A DNA stretch of 11,386 bases from Treponema sp. GTDB lineage: Bacteria > Spirochaetota > Spirochaetia > Treponematales > Breznakiellaceae. Below, one piece after another: positions 1 through 6,902 of this stretch (position 1 is its first letter; every line of letters starts with the position of its first letter). The DNA lies in assembly GCA_031254175.1 (NCBI GenBank), contig JAIRUY010000085.1, positions 1 through 11,386 on the forward strand, written 5' to 3'. Under the pieces are notes generated by a model. That model saw nothing but the letters and a program-made list of their open reading frames with translations, made no database searches and was not told the origin of the DNA. Made by a program: the position numbers and the translations under genes.

Positions 1-1026
1 GCCCGTAGTGAACCCCCCTGCCTTAAGAATGCTATACATGGCCATTGTTGTTTCGTAGTAACTGTTGGGAAACTGGTCAGTGTCCCAGCCGTTCATGGGG
101 TCGCCACGGTTCGCATCAACAGAGCCGAAAAGTCCGGCAACTGCCGCAGTTTCTATTTCGTGGATAAAATCATGCCCGGCAAGCTCTGCATGATTGGCTT
201 CGATATTTAACCTAAAATCTTTGTCCAAGCCGTAGTGGCGGAGAAAACCGATAACGGTTTCAGTGTCAAAATCGTATTGATGTTTTGAAGGTTCCATGGG
301 TTTAGGCTCAATGTAAAAAGAGCCCTTAAAACCTTGCTTGCGCCCATAGTCTCTAGCCATAGTCAAAAAGCGGGCAAGATTATCTTTTTCACGCTTTAAG
401 TCAGTGTTTAAAAGGCTCATATAGCCTTCCCGTCCGCCCCAAAAAGTATAACCCTGACCGCCAAGTTCAATTGTAGCATCAATAGCAGCTTTTACCTGGG
501 CTGCAGCAAGCGCCACTACGCCAAATTCCGGATTTGTGGCTGCTCCGTTCATAAACCTGGGATTAGAAAATAAATTGGCAGTACCCCAAAGAAGCTTTAC
601 CCCTGTAGCATCCTGAAGTTTTTTTGCCTTTTGAACCAGAGTTTGAAGATTCTTTTCGCTTTCTACCGGTGTTGCACCTTCGGGAGCCATGTCCCTGTCA
701 TGGAAGCAATAAAAGCCGACACCCAGCTTGGTAAAAAACTCAAAAGCCGCATCCTGCTTGTTCTCCGCTGCTTCCATGGGATTTTTGGCATCCTTGCTCC
801 AGGGATGCGACATGGTGGCCGAACCAAAGGGATCAACACCGTCAGCGCAAAAACTGTGCCAGTAGGCAACAGCAAAACGCAGATGATCTTTCATCGTCCT
901 TGTGCCAACTTTTTTTTCAGGATCATAATACTTGAACGAAAGAGGTTCTTTACTCTTTGGCCCCTCATACTTGATCTTTGCGATCTGGGGAAAATATTCT
1001 TTTTTTCCAACATAAAAATCAGCCAT
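1..1026 (-). CDS. xylA: Xylose isomerase, C-terminus cut off by window edge
   Basis: Converts D-xylose to D-xylulose in the cytoplasm, a metal-dependent ketol isomerization. The first 342 codons are present; bacterial XylA is about 440 aa, so roughly 100 C-terminal residues lie outside the window. The catalytic His-Asp pair is seen at H109/D112 (FHDRD). Metal-site residues follow in order: E240 and K242 (IEPKP), E276 and H279 (NIEANH), D304 (SVDANRGD), D315 and D317 (GWDTDQFP). WGTANLFSNPR and WGGREGY are further family signatures. The reading frame is unbroken to base 1. The ATG at 1026 has an AGGAG seven bases upstream and follows the xylB stop by 24 bases, so it is the last visible gene of the operon. 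Homology is unmistakable; only the far C-terminus cannot be judged. Confidence 0.97.
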   Translation of the reverse strand, partial: MADFYVGKKEYFPQIAKIKYEGPKSKEPLSFKYYDPEKKVGTRTMKDHLRFAVAYWHSFCADGVDPFGSATMSHPWSKDAKNPMEAAENKQDAAFEFFTKLGVGFYCFHDRDMAPEGATPVESEKNLQTLVQKAKKLQDATGVKLLWGTANLFSNPRFMNGAATNPEFGVVALAAAQVKAAIDATIELGGQGYTFWGGREGYMSLLNTDLKREKDNLARFLTMARDYGRKQGFKGSFYIEPKPMEPSKHQYDFDTETVIGFLRHYGLDKDFRLNIEANHAELAGHDFIHEIETAAVAGLFGSVDANRGDPMNGWDTDQFPNSYYETTMAMYSILKAGGFTTG

Positions 1027-1050
1027 AATTGTCTCCTGAATTGTGTTTAC

Positions 1051-2538
1051 TTATTTATAAAGAGGGCTCAAAGCCCCAAGATACCGTGAGTATACTTCAT
1101 AGGCCGTGTTGTAGGCCTTTACCTGTTTTGCATCCGGCTTTATAAGCGCACCATCTTCCAATGCAATGTGTTCCTCGGTCAGAGTTTCAATGGAGCTTCC
1201 TTTTCCAGCAAGCTGCTCCATTGCCCAAAGAGCCTGAATAGCGCCGCCAAAGGCGGCGGCTTCGCTTGTTGCGGGAATGCGTACAGGCAGATTCATAACA
1301 TTGGCAACAATACCCTGCCAGACAGAACTTTTTGAACCGCCGCCTGTAAGGCGTATTTCCTTTGGCTTAAAGCCCAATTTGATAAAGCCTTCAAGGCCTA
1401 TTCTCATGCCAAAAATGGCTGATTCAAGAGCAGCTCTGACAAGATTTTGGCGTTTAAAGTTTGCGCTTGTTATGCCATTTATGCTTGCCCTTCCGCGCGG
1501 CAGATTGGGGGTGCGTTCTCCGTTAAAAAAGGGTAGCACAGTAATGCCCTCTGCGCCTATAGGGGCTTTGGCAGCCTCTGCATCAAACACGTCTATACCA
1601 ATGCCAAATAGGGAACGAAATTCCTCGCTTGCTACTGTGCAGTTCATTGTGCAAAGCAGAGGCAGCCAGCCGCCGGAAGAAGAACAAAACGCGGCAAGGT
1701 TTCCCGTTGGATCAATTACAGGTTCGCGGGAAAAGCCGAAAAGGGTTCCTGAAGTGCCAAGACTCATGGCAAGAAAACCGTCCTGTACAGTGCCGGTTCC
1801 GATTGCACCCATCATGTTGTCTCCGCCGCCTGCTGACACAAGCGCCCCTTGAGGTATGCCGTATTCGGCAGTGGCAAGCGCGGAAACAGTCCCCGCCGAC
1901 CCGCCCGGCGCAATAAGGGGCGGCAGGCAATTGTAAACAATTGGGTCAATGTAATTGCATATTTTCTCTGACCATTTGCGCTTGCGCAAATCAAAAAGGG
2001 CAGTGCCGGAGGCGTCCCCATATTCTGCGCTGTAATTTCCTGTAAGCAGAAAATTGATATAATCGTGCGGCAGGAGTATATGTGCCAGCTTGGCAAAAGC
2101 TTTTGGCTTATGTTTTTTAAGCCAAAGCACCTTAGGCGCTGTATAACCGGGCCTCATGGGAAGGCCGGCAGCTTTTATCAGCGCTGCTTCCCCGCCGGCG
2201 GCTTTGGTAAGTTCTTCGCATTCTTCATGCGTAGAAGTATCACACCAGAGTTTTACATTGTAAAGAGGCACGGCCTTTGCGTCTAACGGCACAAAACTGT
2301 GCTGCTGCCCTGAAACCCCCAGGGCAACGATATCTTTTTTTGCAGCTTTACTTAATTTTTCAAAACAAGCCTTAAGCGCTTCTTTGTACCATTCTGCCTT
2401 TTGCTCACGAGTACCATCGTTTTCCGAAATCATGTCAAGCGGCGACTGGGCGCTTTCCACAATTTTTTTTCCGTTATAATCGTATATAACAACCTTGCAA
2501 CTCTGGGTTCCCAAGTCAATTCCGCAAAGTGTTTTCAT
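1051..2538 (-). CDS. xylB: Xylulokinase (FGGY carbohydrate kinase)
   Basis: Phosphorylates D-xylulose with ATP to D-xylulose-5-phosphate, the entry to the pentose phosphate pathway. The 495 aa length is normal for XylB. Visible motifs: the N-terminal phosphate-binding loop GIDLGTQSCK (6-15); GQQH (77-80), matching the substrate loop of XylB; GGGDNMMGAIGTG (237-249), with D240 as the expected catalytic base; MSLGTSGTLFG (258-268); and the C-terminal nucleotide-binding RLTGGGSKSSVWQ (396-408). The GGGDN and GQQH motifs and the adjacent xylA favour xylulokinase over glycerol or gluconate kinases of the same family. The ATG at 2538 is followed by the typical MKTLCGIDLG start. Its Shine-Dalgarno is weak and distant (AGGTTGA about 12 bases away) and lies in a short tandem duplication. 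The stop is TAA. Confidence 0.95.
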   Translation of the reverse strand: MKTLCGIDLGTQSCKVVIYDYNGKKIVESAQSPLDMISENDGTREQKAEWYKEALKACFEKLSKAAKKDIVALGVSGQQHSFVPLDAKAVPLYNVKLWCDTSTHEECEELTKAAGGEAALIKAAGLPMRPGYTAPKVLWLKKHKPKAFAKLAHILLPHDYINFLLTGNYSAEYGDASGTALFDLRKRKWSEKICNYIDPIVYNCLPPLIAPGGSAGTVSALATAEYGIPQGALVSAGGGDNMMGAIGTGTVQDGFLAMSLGTSGTLFGFSREPVIDPTGNLAAFCSSSGGWLPLLCTMNCTVASEEFRSLFGIGIDVFDAEAAKAPIGAEGITVLPFFNGERTPNLPRGRASINGITSANFKRQNLVRAALESAIFGMRIGLEGFIKLGFKPKEIRLTGGGSKSSVWQGIVANVMNLPVRIPATSEAAAFGGAIQALWAMEQLAGKGSSIETLTEEHIALEDGALIKPDAKQVKAYNTAYEVYSRYLGALSPLYK

Positions 2539-2541
2539 ATT

Positions 2542-2567
2542 TATATATCAACCTGTATATATCAACC
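2542..2567. repeat. 12-bp tandem duplication at the gguB/xylB junction
   Basis: TATATATCAACC occurs perfectly twice (2542-2553 and 2556-2567), 14 bases apart on the plus strand. On the coding strand the first copy met contains the TGA stop of the permease gene. The second copy supplies the AGGTTGA that is the only Shine-Dalgarno-like sequence for xylB. It looks like a small local duplication; any effect on xylB translation is inference. Confidence 0.75.
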
Positions 2568-3767
2568 AAGTCCGGCTTTGCGGCGAGTGTAAACATCGTA
2601 AAACACTGCCAGCAAAAGAACTAAAGCTTTTACAACCAATTGGTGATGCGCACCCATGTTCATAATAGACATTCCATTGTTGATGGCGCTCATTACAAGA
2701 CCACCGACAATTACTCCTACTACAGTGCCTATTCCGCCTGCGGCCGAAACACCGCCAATATAACAGGCGGCAATTGCGTCAAGTTCAAAAAGATTGCCTG
2801 CCTGGGGCAAAGCACTGTTCATATAGCCGGTTGAAACAACTGCTGCAAGACCGGTCAACATTCCCATAAAACAGAACACAATAAAAGTTACCATTTCCGA
2901 GTTTATTCCTGAAAGTTTGGCGGAACGATCATTTCCGCCAACTGCGTAAATATAACGGCCAAGGACAGTATTGTTAAGAAGAAAATGAAAAAGAAAAACC
3001 GTTATCAAAAGCACTATTACTACAATCGGGAGCCCCCTGAACCTTGCAAAACGCTCAGCAAGAATAAGAGTCAAAACTGTGACAATGACAAGTTTAAAAA
3101 TAATAAAACCTATGGGTGCAACATGATGATTATGTTCACTGGCTGTTTTTCTTTTCCGCAAGGCAGCTTCAAACTCCACAATAAAAAAAATAATTAACAC
3201 AACAACTGCCAGAATAAAGGCAGCAGGGAAATAATTCCCAAAACGTTCCAAACTAAAAAGCTCATCTATGGTTCCTGTTGACATATAGGAATAACCCATA
3301 TCCCTAAGGCTTACAGGGTTAACTTTGGTAACAATGTAAGTAAGTCCCCTAAATAGAAGCATACCAGCCAATGTGACAATAAACGCCGGAAGCCTTGCAT
3401 AAGCAACCCATACCCCATGCCACGCACCTATAACAAGACCCATCAAAAGCGCCAGAGCTACGGTACTAAACATATCCAAGGGACGGTTGTACAACATTGC
3501 GCTTAGAGCGCCGACAAACGCGCAGATCGAACCAACGGAAAGGTCAATACCCTTTATTATTATCACCTGAACCATGCCAACAGCCAGTATAAGCACATAG
3601 CTATACTGAAAAAATATATTGGTAATGTTCCGGGGACTTAAGTTAATACCGTTGGTCAGAAAAGCAAAAACCCCCATTATTATTGCAAGAATAATAAACA
3701 TGGAATACTTGCGAATATTGCTTGTTACCACAGACCAATTGTTCATTGTATTAGTTTTCCCACTCAT
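2562..3767 (-). CDS. gguB: Multiple-monosaccharide ABC transporter permease (GguB/MmsB type)
   Basis: Inner-membrane pore subunit of a CUT2-family sugar importer, 401 aa. About ten hydrophobic segments are visible, near residues 21-38, 51-70, 76-92, 98-121, 127-146, 181-198, 219-237, 245-264, 291-315, 330-355 and 378-392. The family hallmark KGIDLSVGS (72-80), GRYIYAVGGN (270-279), AKLSGIN (283-289) and NNGMSIMNMG (363-372) resemble the GguB branch as I remember it. That branch is longer than the ~330 aa RbsC type because of the charged, His-containing loop around 199-217, also seen here. The ATG at 3767 has AAGGAG five bases upstream. That site overlaps the stop of the ATPase gene nine bases away, suggesting translational coupling. 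It could equally be labelled xylH; sequence resemblance favours gguB/mmsB. Confidence 0.92.
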   Translation of the reverse strand: MSGKTNTMNNWSVVTSNIRKYSMFIILAIIMGVFAFLTNGINLSPRNITNIFFQYSYVLILAVGMVQVIIIKGIDLSVGSICAFVGALSAMLYNRPLDMFSTVALALLMGLVIGAWHGVWVAYARLPAFIVTLAGMLLFRGLTYIVTKVNPVSLRDMGYSYMSTGTIDELFSLERFGNYFPAAFILAVVVLIIFFIVEFEAALRKRKTASEHNHHVAPIGFIIFKLVIVTVLTLILAERFARFRGLPIVVIVLLITVFLFHFLLNNTVLGRYIYAVGGNDRSAKLSGINSEMVTFIVFCFMGMLTGLAAVVSTGYMNSALPQAGNLFELDAIAACYIGGVSAAGGIGTVVGVIVGGLVMSAINNGMSIMNMGAHHQLVVKALVLLLAVFYDVYTRRKAGLG

Positions 3768-3776
3768 GTTAACTCC

Positions 3777-5300
3777 TTATCCTACCAATGCCAAATGCAT
3801 GATTTTTTCTTGGGTTGCTTCTTCGCTCATCAACATTCCCTTTATTTTTCCTTCGTTCATAACATAGATTCTATCAGCCATTCCAATTGCTTCGGGCAGT
3901 TCTGAACTTACCATAATTATGCTCTTTCCTGCTGCGATCATATCATTAAGAATACCGTATATTTCTGTTTTAGCGCCTACATCTATGCCTCTGGTCGGCT
4001 CATCAACAATAAGAATTTCAGGACTTGCAAGAAGCGTTTTGCTAACCGCCACTTTTTGCTGATTACCGCCGGAAAGGTTTCTTACAACCTGATACACTGA
4101 TGGAGTTCTGATATTAAGGTCTTTTTGGTAGCGTTCTGCTTCCTTTAGTTCTTTGTGTTCATCCATGATACCAAAACGAGACAGTTTATTAAGGCTCGCA
4201 TAAGAAATGTTTGTCTTAACATCCTGAATCAACACAAGTCCAAGCGATTTACGGTCTTCCGAAACAAAACCAATCCCGGATTTAATGGCAGCTCTGGCGT
4301 TCTTGAATACCATGCGTTTGCCGTGCAGCAATAAATCCCCTTCGCTCTTGGAACCGTATGATCTGCCGAAAAGGCTCATCATTAATTCAGTGCGCCCTGC
4401 ACCCATGGGGCCGCAAAACGCCAGTATTTCCCCCTTCCGCAGATAAAAGGATACATCATCGACCACTTTTATCGAATGATATTCAGGGTGGTAAACTGTC
4501 CAGTTTTTTACTTCCATAACCGTGTCTCCCACTGAGTGTTTCCGTTCAGGAAAGCGGTGGGTTAAATCGCGGCCAACCATGTCCTTAATGATCATTTCTT
4601 CTGTGAGATTGTCGGCTTTTACATCATAAGTGCTAATGGATTTGCCGTCCCGTAAAATTGTAACTGTGTCGGCAACCTTAAGAACTTCGCCCAGCTTATG
4701 TGAAATTACCACCGAAGTAATACCCTGGCGCTTGAACTCCAGAATCAAATTAAGGAGTTTTTCGCTTTCATCATCGTTGAGCGAAGAAGTCGGCTCGTCC
4801 ATAATTAATAGCTCCGCCTTCTTTGAAAGGGCGCGGGCAATTTCTACAAGCTGCTGTTTCCCAACACCAAGCTTACTGACAACTGTTTCCGGCGGCTCAT
4901 TCAGTCCTACAATTTTAAGATAATCTTTTGATTCTTTTTTATATTTATTCCAGTTAATAATGCCGAACTTTGTCTGCATATGACCCAGGAAAATATTTTC
5001 ATAAATAGGAAGGTAGGGACTTAATGCCAGTTCTTGGTGGATAATGGCAAGCCCTTCCTTTTCACTGTCTTTTACACTGGCATAATTGGTTTCATGCCCT
5101 TTGAATCTAACTTTTCCTTCGTAAGTACCCTTTGGGTAAACACCCGAGACCACGCTCATAAGGGTTGATTTGCCTGCGCCGTTTTCGCCGCAAATCGAAT
5201 GTATTTCACCTTTTTTAATTTTTACACTGACATTCTTCAGCGCCTTTACGCCGGGGAATTCTTTTGTTAAATTTTCTATCTCAAGAATATATTCGCTCAT
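3777..5300 (-). CDS. gguA: Multiple-monosaccharide ABC transporter ATPase, tandem domains (GguA/MmsA type)
   Basis: Cytoplasmic ATP-hydrolysing subunit that drives sugar import, 507 aa with two fused ABC domains as in all CUT2 importers. Domain 1: Walker A GENGAGKST (38-46), HQELALSP (88-95), an atypical signature VGKQQ (146-150), Walker B LLIMDEP (164-170) and H-loop H201. Domain 2: degenerate Walker A GPMGAGRTE (297-305) with Arg in place of Lys, signature LSGGNQQK (409-416), Walker B ILIVDEPTRG (429-438), and SSELPE in place of an H-loop. These asymmetries are normal for the family, where only one site is expected to hydrolyse ATP well. KEFPGVKAL and the SGVYPKGTYEG segment resemble GguA. 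The ATG at 5300 has GGGGGA five bases upstream. An 80-base gap with a strong hairpin separates it from chvE. Confidence 0.94.
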   Translation of the reverse strand: MSEYILEIENLTKEFPGVKALKNVSVKIKKGEIHSICGENGAGKSTLMSVVSGVYPKGTYEGKVRFKGHETNYASVKDSEKEGLAIIHQELALSPYLPIYENIFLGHMQTKFGIINWNKYKKESKDYLKIVGLNEPPETVVSKLGVGKQQLVEIARALSKKAELLIMDEPTSSLNDDESEKLLNLILEFKRQGITSVVISHKLGEVLKVADTVTILRDGKSISTYDVKADNLTEEMIIKDMVGRDLTHRFPERKHSVGDTVMEVKNWTVYHPEYHSIKVVDDVSFYLRKGEILAFCGPMGAGRTELMMSLFGRSYGSKSEGDLLLHGKRMVFKNARAAIKSGIGFVSEDRKSLGLVLIQDVKTNISYASLNKLSRFGIMDEHKELKEAERYQKDLNIRTPSVYQVVRNLSGGNQQKVAVSKTLLASPEILIVDEPTRGIDVGAKTEIYGILNDMIAAGKSIIMVSSELPEAIGMADRIYVMNEGKIKGMLMSEEATQEKIMHLALVG

Positions 5301-5334
5301 AAAAATCCCCCGGACTTAAAGTAATAGCATCAAA

Positions 5335-5364
5335 CAATGGGCAAAGAAAGATCTTTGCCCATTG
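5335..5364 (-). promoter_or_regulatory. 13-bp perfect hairpin between chvE and gguA
   Basis: Arms 5335-5347 and 5352-5364 (CAATGGGCAAAGA and its exact complement) flank a 4-base loop. The hairpin starts 16 bases below the chvE stop. In the transcript it is followed by UUUGAUGC, too weak a U-run for an efficient terminator. Position after the binding-protein gene and before the ATPase and permease genes is where operons of this kind often carry stem-loops that protect the upstream message or attenuate downstream expression. That role is inferred here. Confidence 0.75.
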
Positions 5365-5380
5365 CCTGCCCACTGCTTAG

Positions 5381-6496
5381 TTATCGCAGTTGAGCAGCCT
5401 CAGCGGCCGTGAAGAAACCAGCGTCCACCGGTGCATTAATATTGCTTCTTGTAACCAGAACAGGATCCAAGAGGTATGTATTCACATACTTTCTGCCAGT
5501 GTTTCCTATCTCTCTAAGGTCGCCGGAAGCAAGAACCGCGCCGGGTATATTAACGGGCTGGCCTTTCATAACCTGATCTATCAGCAGAATGGCTGCAGCA
5601 GCAAGCGCTCCGGTGTCCTTAAAGACTGTACTGGTCTGTTCACCGTTCCTGATGGAAATCATCGTATCAAACTCAGCATCCTGACCGGATGTAAAAGGTA
5701 ATCTGGTGCGATATTTTGCGTCCGCCTTTAGAGCTTCAATAACGGCGCGGGCTATTGGGTCATTGGGACACAAAACAGCGTCAAGGGTTACAGCTCTGGC
5801 ATCGTTGGTAAGCAGGTTTTCCATTCTGGTTTTAGCAAGGGGGGCCTGCCAATTTTCTGTTGCAATGCGCATGAAGTTGGCAGTATCGGAGGATGATCTG
5901 GGATAGGGTCCGATAACTCTAAGCACTCCCCTGTCAATATAGGGGTTAAGTATGCTCATGGCTCCGTCGAAAAAGAAAAAGGCATTACCATCGGTCGGCG
6001 AACCGGCAAACAAGGTGATAAGTTTGGGATTCGCAGCAGTAGCCGCATTCAGATTCATTGAGTCAACAAGGCTCTGGGCCTGAAGCTGACCGACTTTGAA
6101 GTTGTTAAAAGTGATAAAATAATCATAATCCGCAGAATTTTGGATTATCCTGTCATAAGCTACAACCATCACCTTGTCTCTGGCGGCCTCGGCAACAACC
6201 GAGCCAACACCATCATTGATGTTCCCGATTACCAGCGCCCTGGCTCCCTGAGTAAGGAAGCTCTGAATCTGCTGATTCTGGGTAGCCTGGTTTGCATCAG
6301 CCCACTGTACCTCAGCGCGGTATCCGCGTTTTGCAGCTTCGTCTCTGAGCGAATTGCCGTCTTTTACCCAGCGCTGAACGTGTGTTTCCGGCATAGCAAT
6401 GCCAACGTCAAGTTTTCCTGGGGTTGTACGACCGCCTGCAAAGGCAAAAGAACAAGCAACCAGAAGCACAAACAACACCATCACGATTCTTTTCAT
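5381..6496 (-). CDS. chvE: ChvE-type periplasmic sugar-binding protein of the ABC importer
   Basis: Extracytoplasmic receptor that captures an aldose, probably D-xylose and perhaps related sugars, and delivers it to the GguA/GguB-type importer. It is 371 aa. Residues 1-20 form a signal peptide: MKR, then a hydrophobic core to about residue 14, with AFA|GG as a signal peptidase I site. LVAC (12-15) would also fit a lipobox, so lipid anchoring is possible. The mature part is a periplasmic-binding fold: VGIAMP (31-36), RWVKDGN (42-48), VVAYDRII (111-118), NNFKVGQLQA (131-140), NAFFFFDGAMS (171-181), SGQDAE (270-275) and GEQTSTVFKDT (285-295). These resemble ChvE more than classical XylF. The frame stays open upstream to 6709, but the ATG at 6496 has GGAGGA five bases away and begins the signal peptide. 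It is the first gene of the pentose operon. Confidence 0.92.
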   Translation of the reverse strand: MKRIVMVLFVLLVACSFAFAGGRTTPGKLDVGIAMPETHVQRWVKDGNSLRDEAAKRGYRAEVQWADANQATQNQQIQSFLTQGARALVIGNINDGVGSVVAEAARDKVMVVAYDRIIQNSADYDYFITFNNFKVGQLQAQSLVDSMNLNAATAANPKLITLFAGSPTDGNAFFFFDGAMSILNPYIDRGVLRVIGPYPRSSSDTANFMRIATENWQAPLAKTRMENLLTNDARAVTLDAVLCPNDPIARAVIEALKADAKYRTRLPFTSGQDAEFDTMISIRNGEQTSTVFKDTGALAAAAILLIDQVMKGQPVNIPGAVLASGDLREIGNTGRKYVNTYLLDPVLVTRSNINAPVDAGFFTAAEAAQLR

Positions 6497-6501
6497 AATA
6501 G

Positions 6502-6507
6502 TCCTCC
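6502..6507 (-). promoter_or_regulatory. Shine-Dalgarno deciding the chvE start
   Basis: GGAGGA with a 5-base spacer to the ATG at 6496. It settles the start against the longer in-frame extension reaching 6709, which has no such site and would bury the signal peptide. Confidence 0.85.
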
Positions 6508-6527
6508 AAAATAAAAATATTGTTAGT

Positions 6528-6556
6528 ATCATATCACCCTCAAACAGCGTCTGGAA
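6528..6556 (-). promoter_or_regulatory. Candidate extended -10 promoter of the pentose operon
   Basis: On the coding strand TGATATGAT (-10 hexamer at 6528-6533) is an extended -10 element with five of six consensus bases. The -35 position 17 bases upstream (TTCCAG, 6551-6556) is a poor match, as is tolerated with an extended -10. The predicted transcript would start near 6521, giving a leader of about 25 bases that contains the chvE Shine-Dalgarno. A weak -35 suits an activator-dependent sugar operon, but I find no convincing operator palindrome. Confidence 0.45.
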
Positions 6557-6742
6557 GGGTATTTTTTTGACATAAAGAAGCAATTTCACTGTAGAGCCAA
6601 TAAAACCTCGGTATAATCGGCATAATAAGGAATATTTTGTATCAATAATTTCCCTTTTTGCGTTACAGCTATATTTGAGGTAAGCCATTCCGTTGTTCAA
6701 GGTGTCCAAAGGGTTTTTTATCTTTATAAACTTAAGACATTA
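6557..6742. other. AT-rich intergenic stretch between the tRNA hairpin and chvE promoter
   Basis: This is part of a 283-base gene-free interval. One minus-strand frame stays open here, but its translation resembles no known family and lacks a ribosome site. It contains no cheY-like sequence, no RNA gene I recognise and no clear terminator. It is the natural place for regulator binding upstream of chvE; no specific site could be identified. Confidence 0.5.
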
Positions 6743-6782
6743 CCCATAACTAAGTCTTGACGGAGCTAGACTTAGTTATGGG
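6743..6782. repeat. Perfect 15-bp inverted repeat at the tRNA-Val 3' end
   Basis: Arms 6743-6757 (CCCATAACTAAGTCT) and 6768-6782 are exact complements with a 10-base loop. The outer three pairs use the last CCC of the tRNA acceptor stem. In the tRNA transcript the hairpin would follow directly and is not trailed by a U-run (GGGUAAUGUC follows), so it is not a textbook intrinsic terminator. It may act as a processing or stopping structure for the tRNA precursor, or mark a recombination site. Confidence 0.7.
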
Positions 6783-6852
6783 CGGTACAAGACTCGAACT
6801 TGTGACCCCCAGCGTGTCGAGCTGGTGCTCTAACCAACTGAGCTAACCGCCC
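6779..6852 (-). tRNA. tRNA-Val (anticodon GAC)
   Basis: The cloverleaf folds by eye: acceptor stem GGGCGGT/ACCGCCC (7 perfect pairs), D-arm GCTC/GAGC with AGTTGGTTA loop, anticodon stem CCAGC/GCTGG with loop TCGACAC giving anticodon GAC, a 5-base variable loop, and T-arm ACAAG/CTTGT with loop TTCGAGT. The discriminator at 6779 is A, as expected for valine. The 3' CCA is not encoded, so it must be added after transcription. It would read GUC and GUU codons. No convincing separate promoter is visible between it and the terminator hairpin only a few bases upstream. Confidence 0.95.
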
Positions 6853-6854
6853 GG

Positions 6855-6876
6855 AAAACGCCGCACGGGGCGGCGT
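6855..6876 (-). terminator. Intrinsic terminator after cheX
   Basis: On the coding strand ACGCCGC (6876-6870), a 5-base loop and GCGGCGT (6864-6858) form a GC-rich 7-bp stem. The stem's final T begins a TTTT run (6858-6855), followed by CC and then the tRNA. It lies 26 bases below the cheX stop and only two bases from the mature tRNA 5' end. The short T-run suggests partial efficiency. Confidence 0.7.
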
Positions 6877-6902
6877 GATCTAGAATAAAATTAAGCAGAA
6901 AA

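Noticed and set aside
1277..1852. Long plus-strand open frame opposite xylB
   Set aside because: It is antisense to a clear xylulokinase, and its composition is that of a shadow frame with no recognisable domain.
6567..6595. Plus-strand TTGACA with a 17-base spacer, a possible promoter facing the tRNA
   Set aside because: The -10 position reads TGTAGA, only three of six consensus bases, and no plus-strand gene follows.
6497..6709. In-frame N-terminal extension of the chvE product by 71 residues
   Set aside because: The signal peptide begins at the ATG at 6496, which has an excellent GGAGGA site. The extension has no ribosome site and would cross the likely promoter.
6743..6852. Genomic island attachment site at tRNA-Val
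   Set aside because: There is no integrase gene and no second copy of the tRNA end in the window; the pentose operon looks like ordinary core metabolism.
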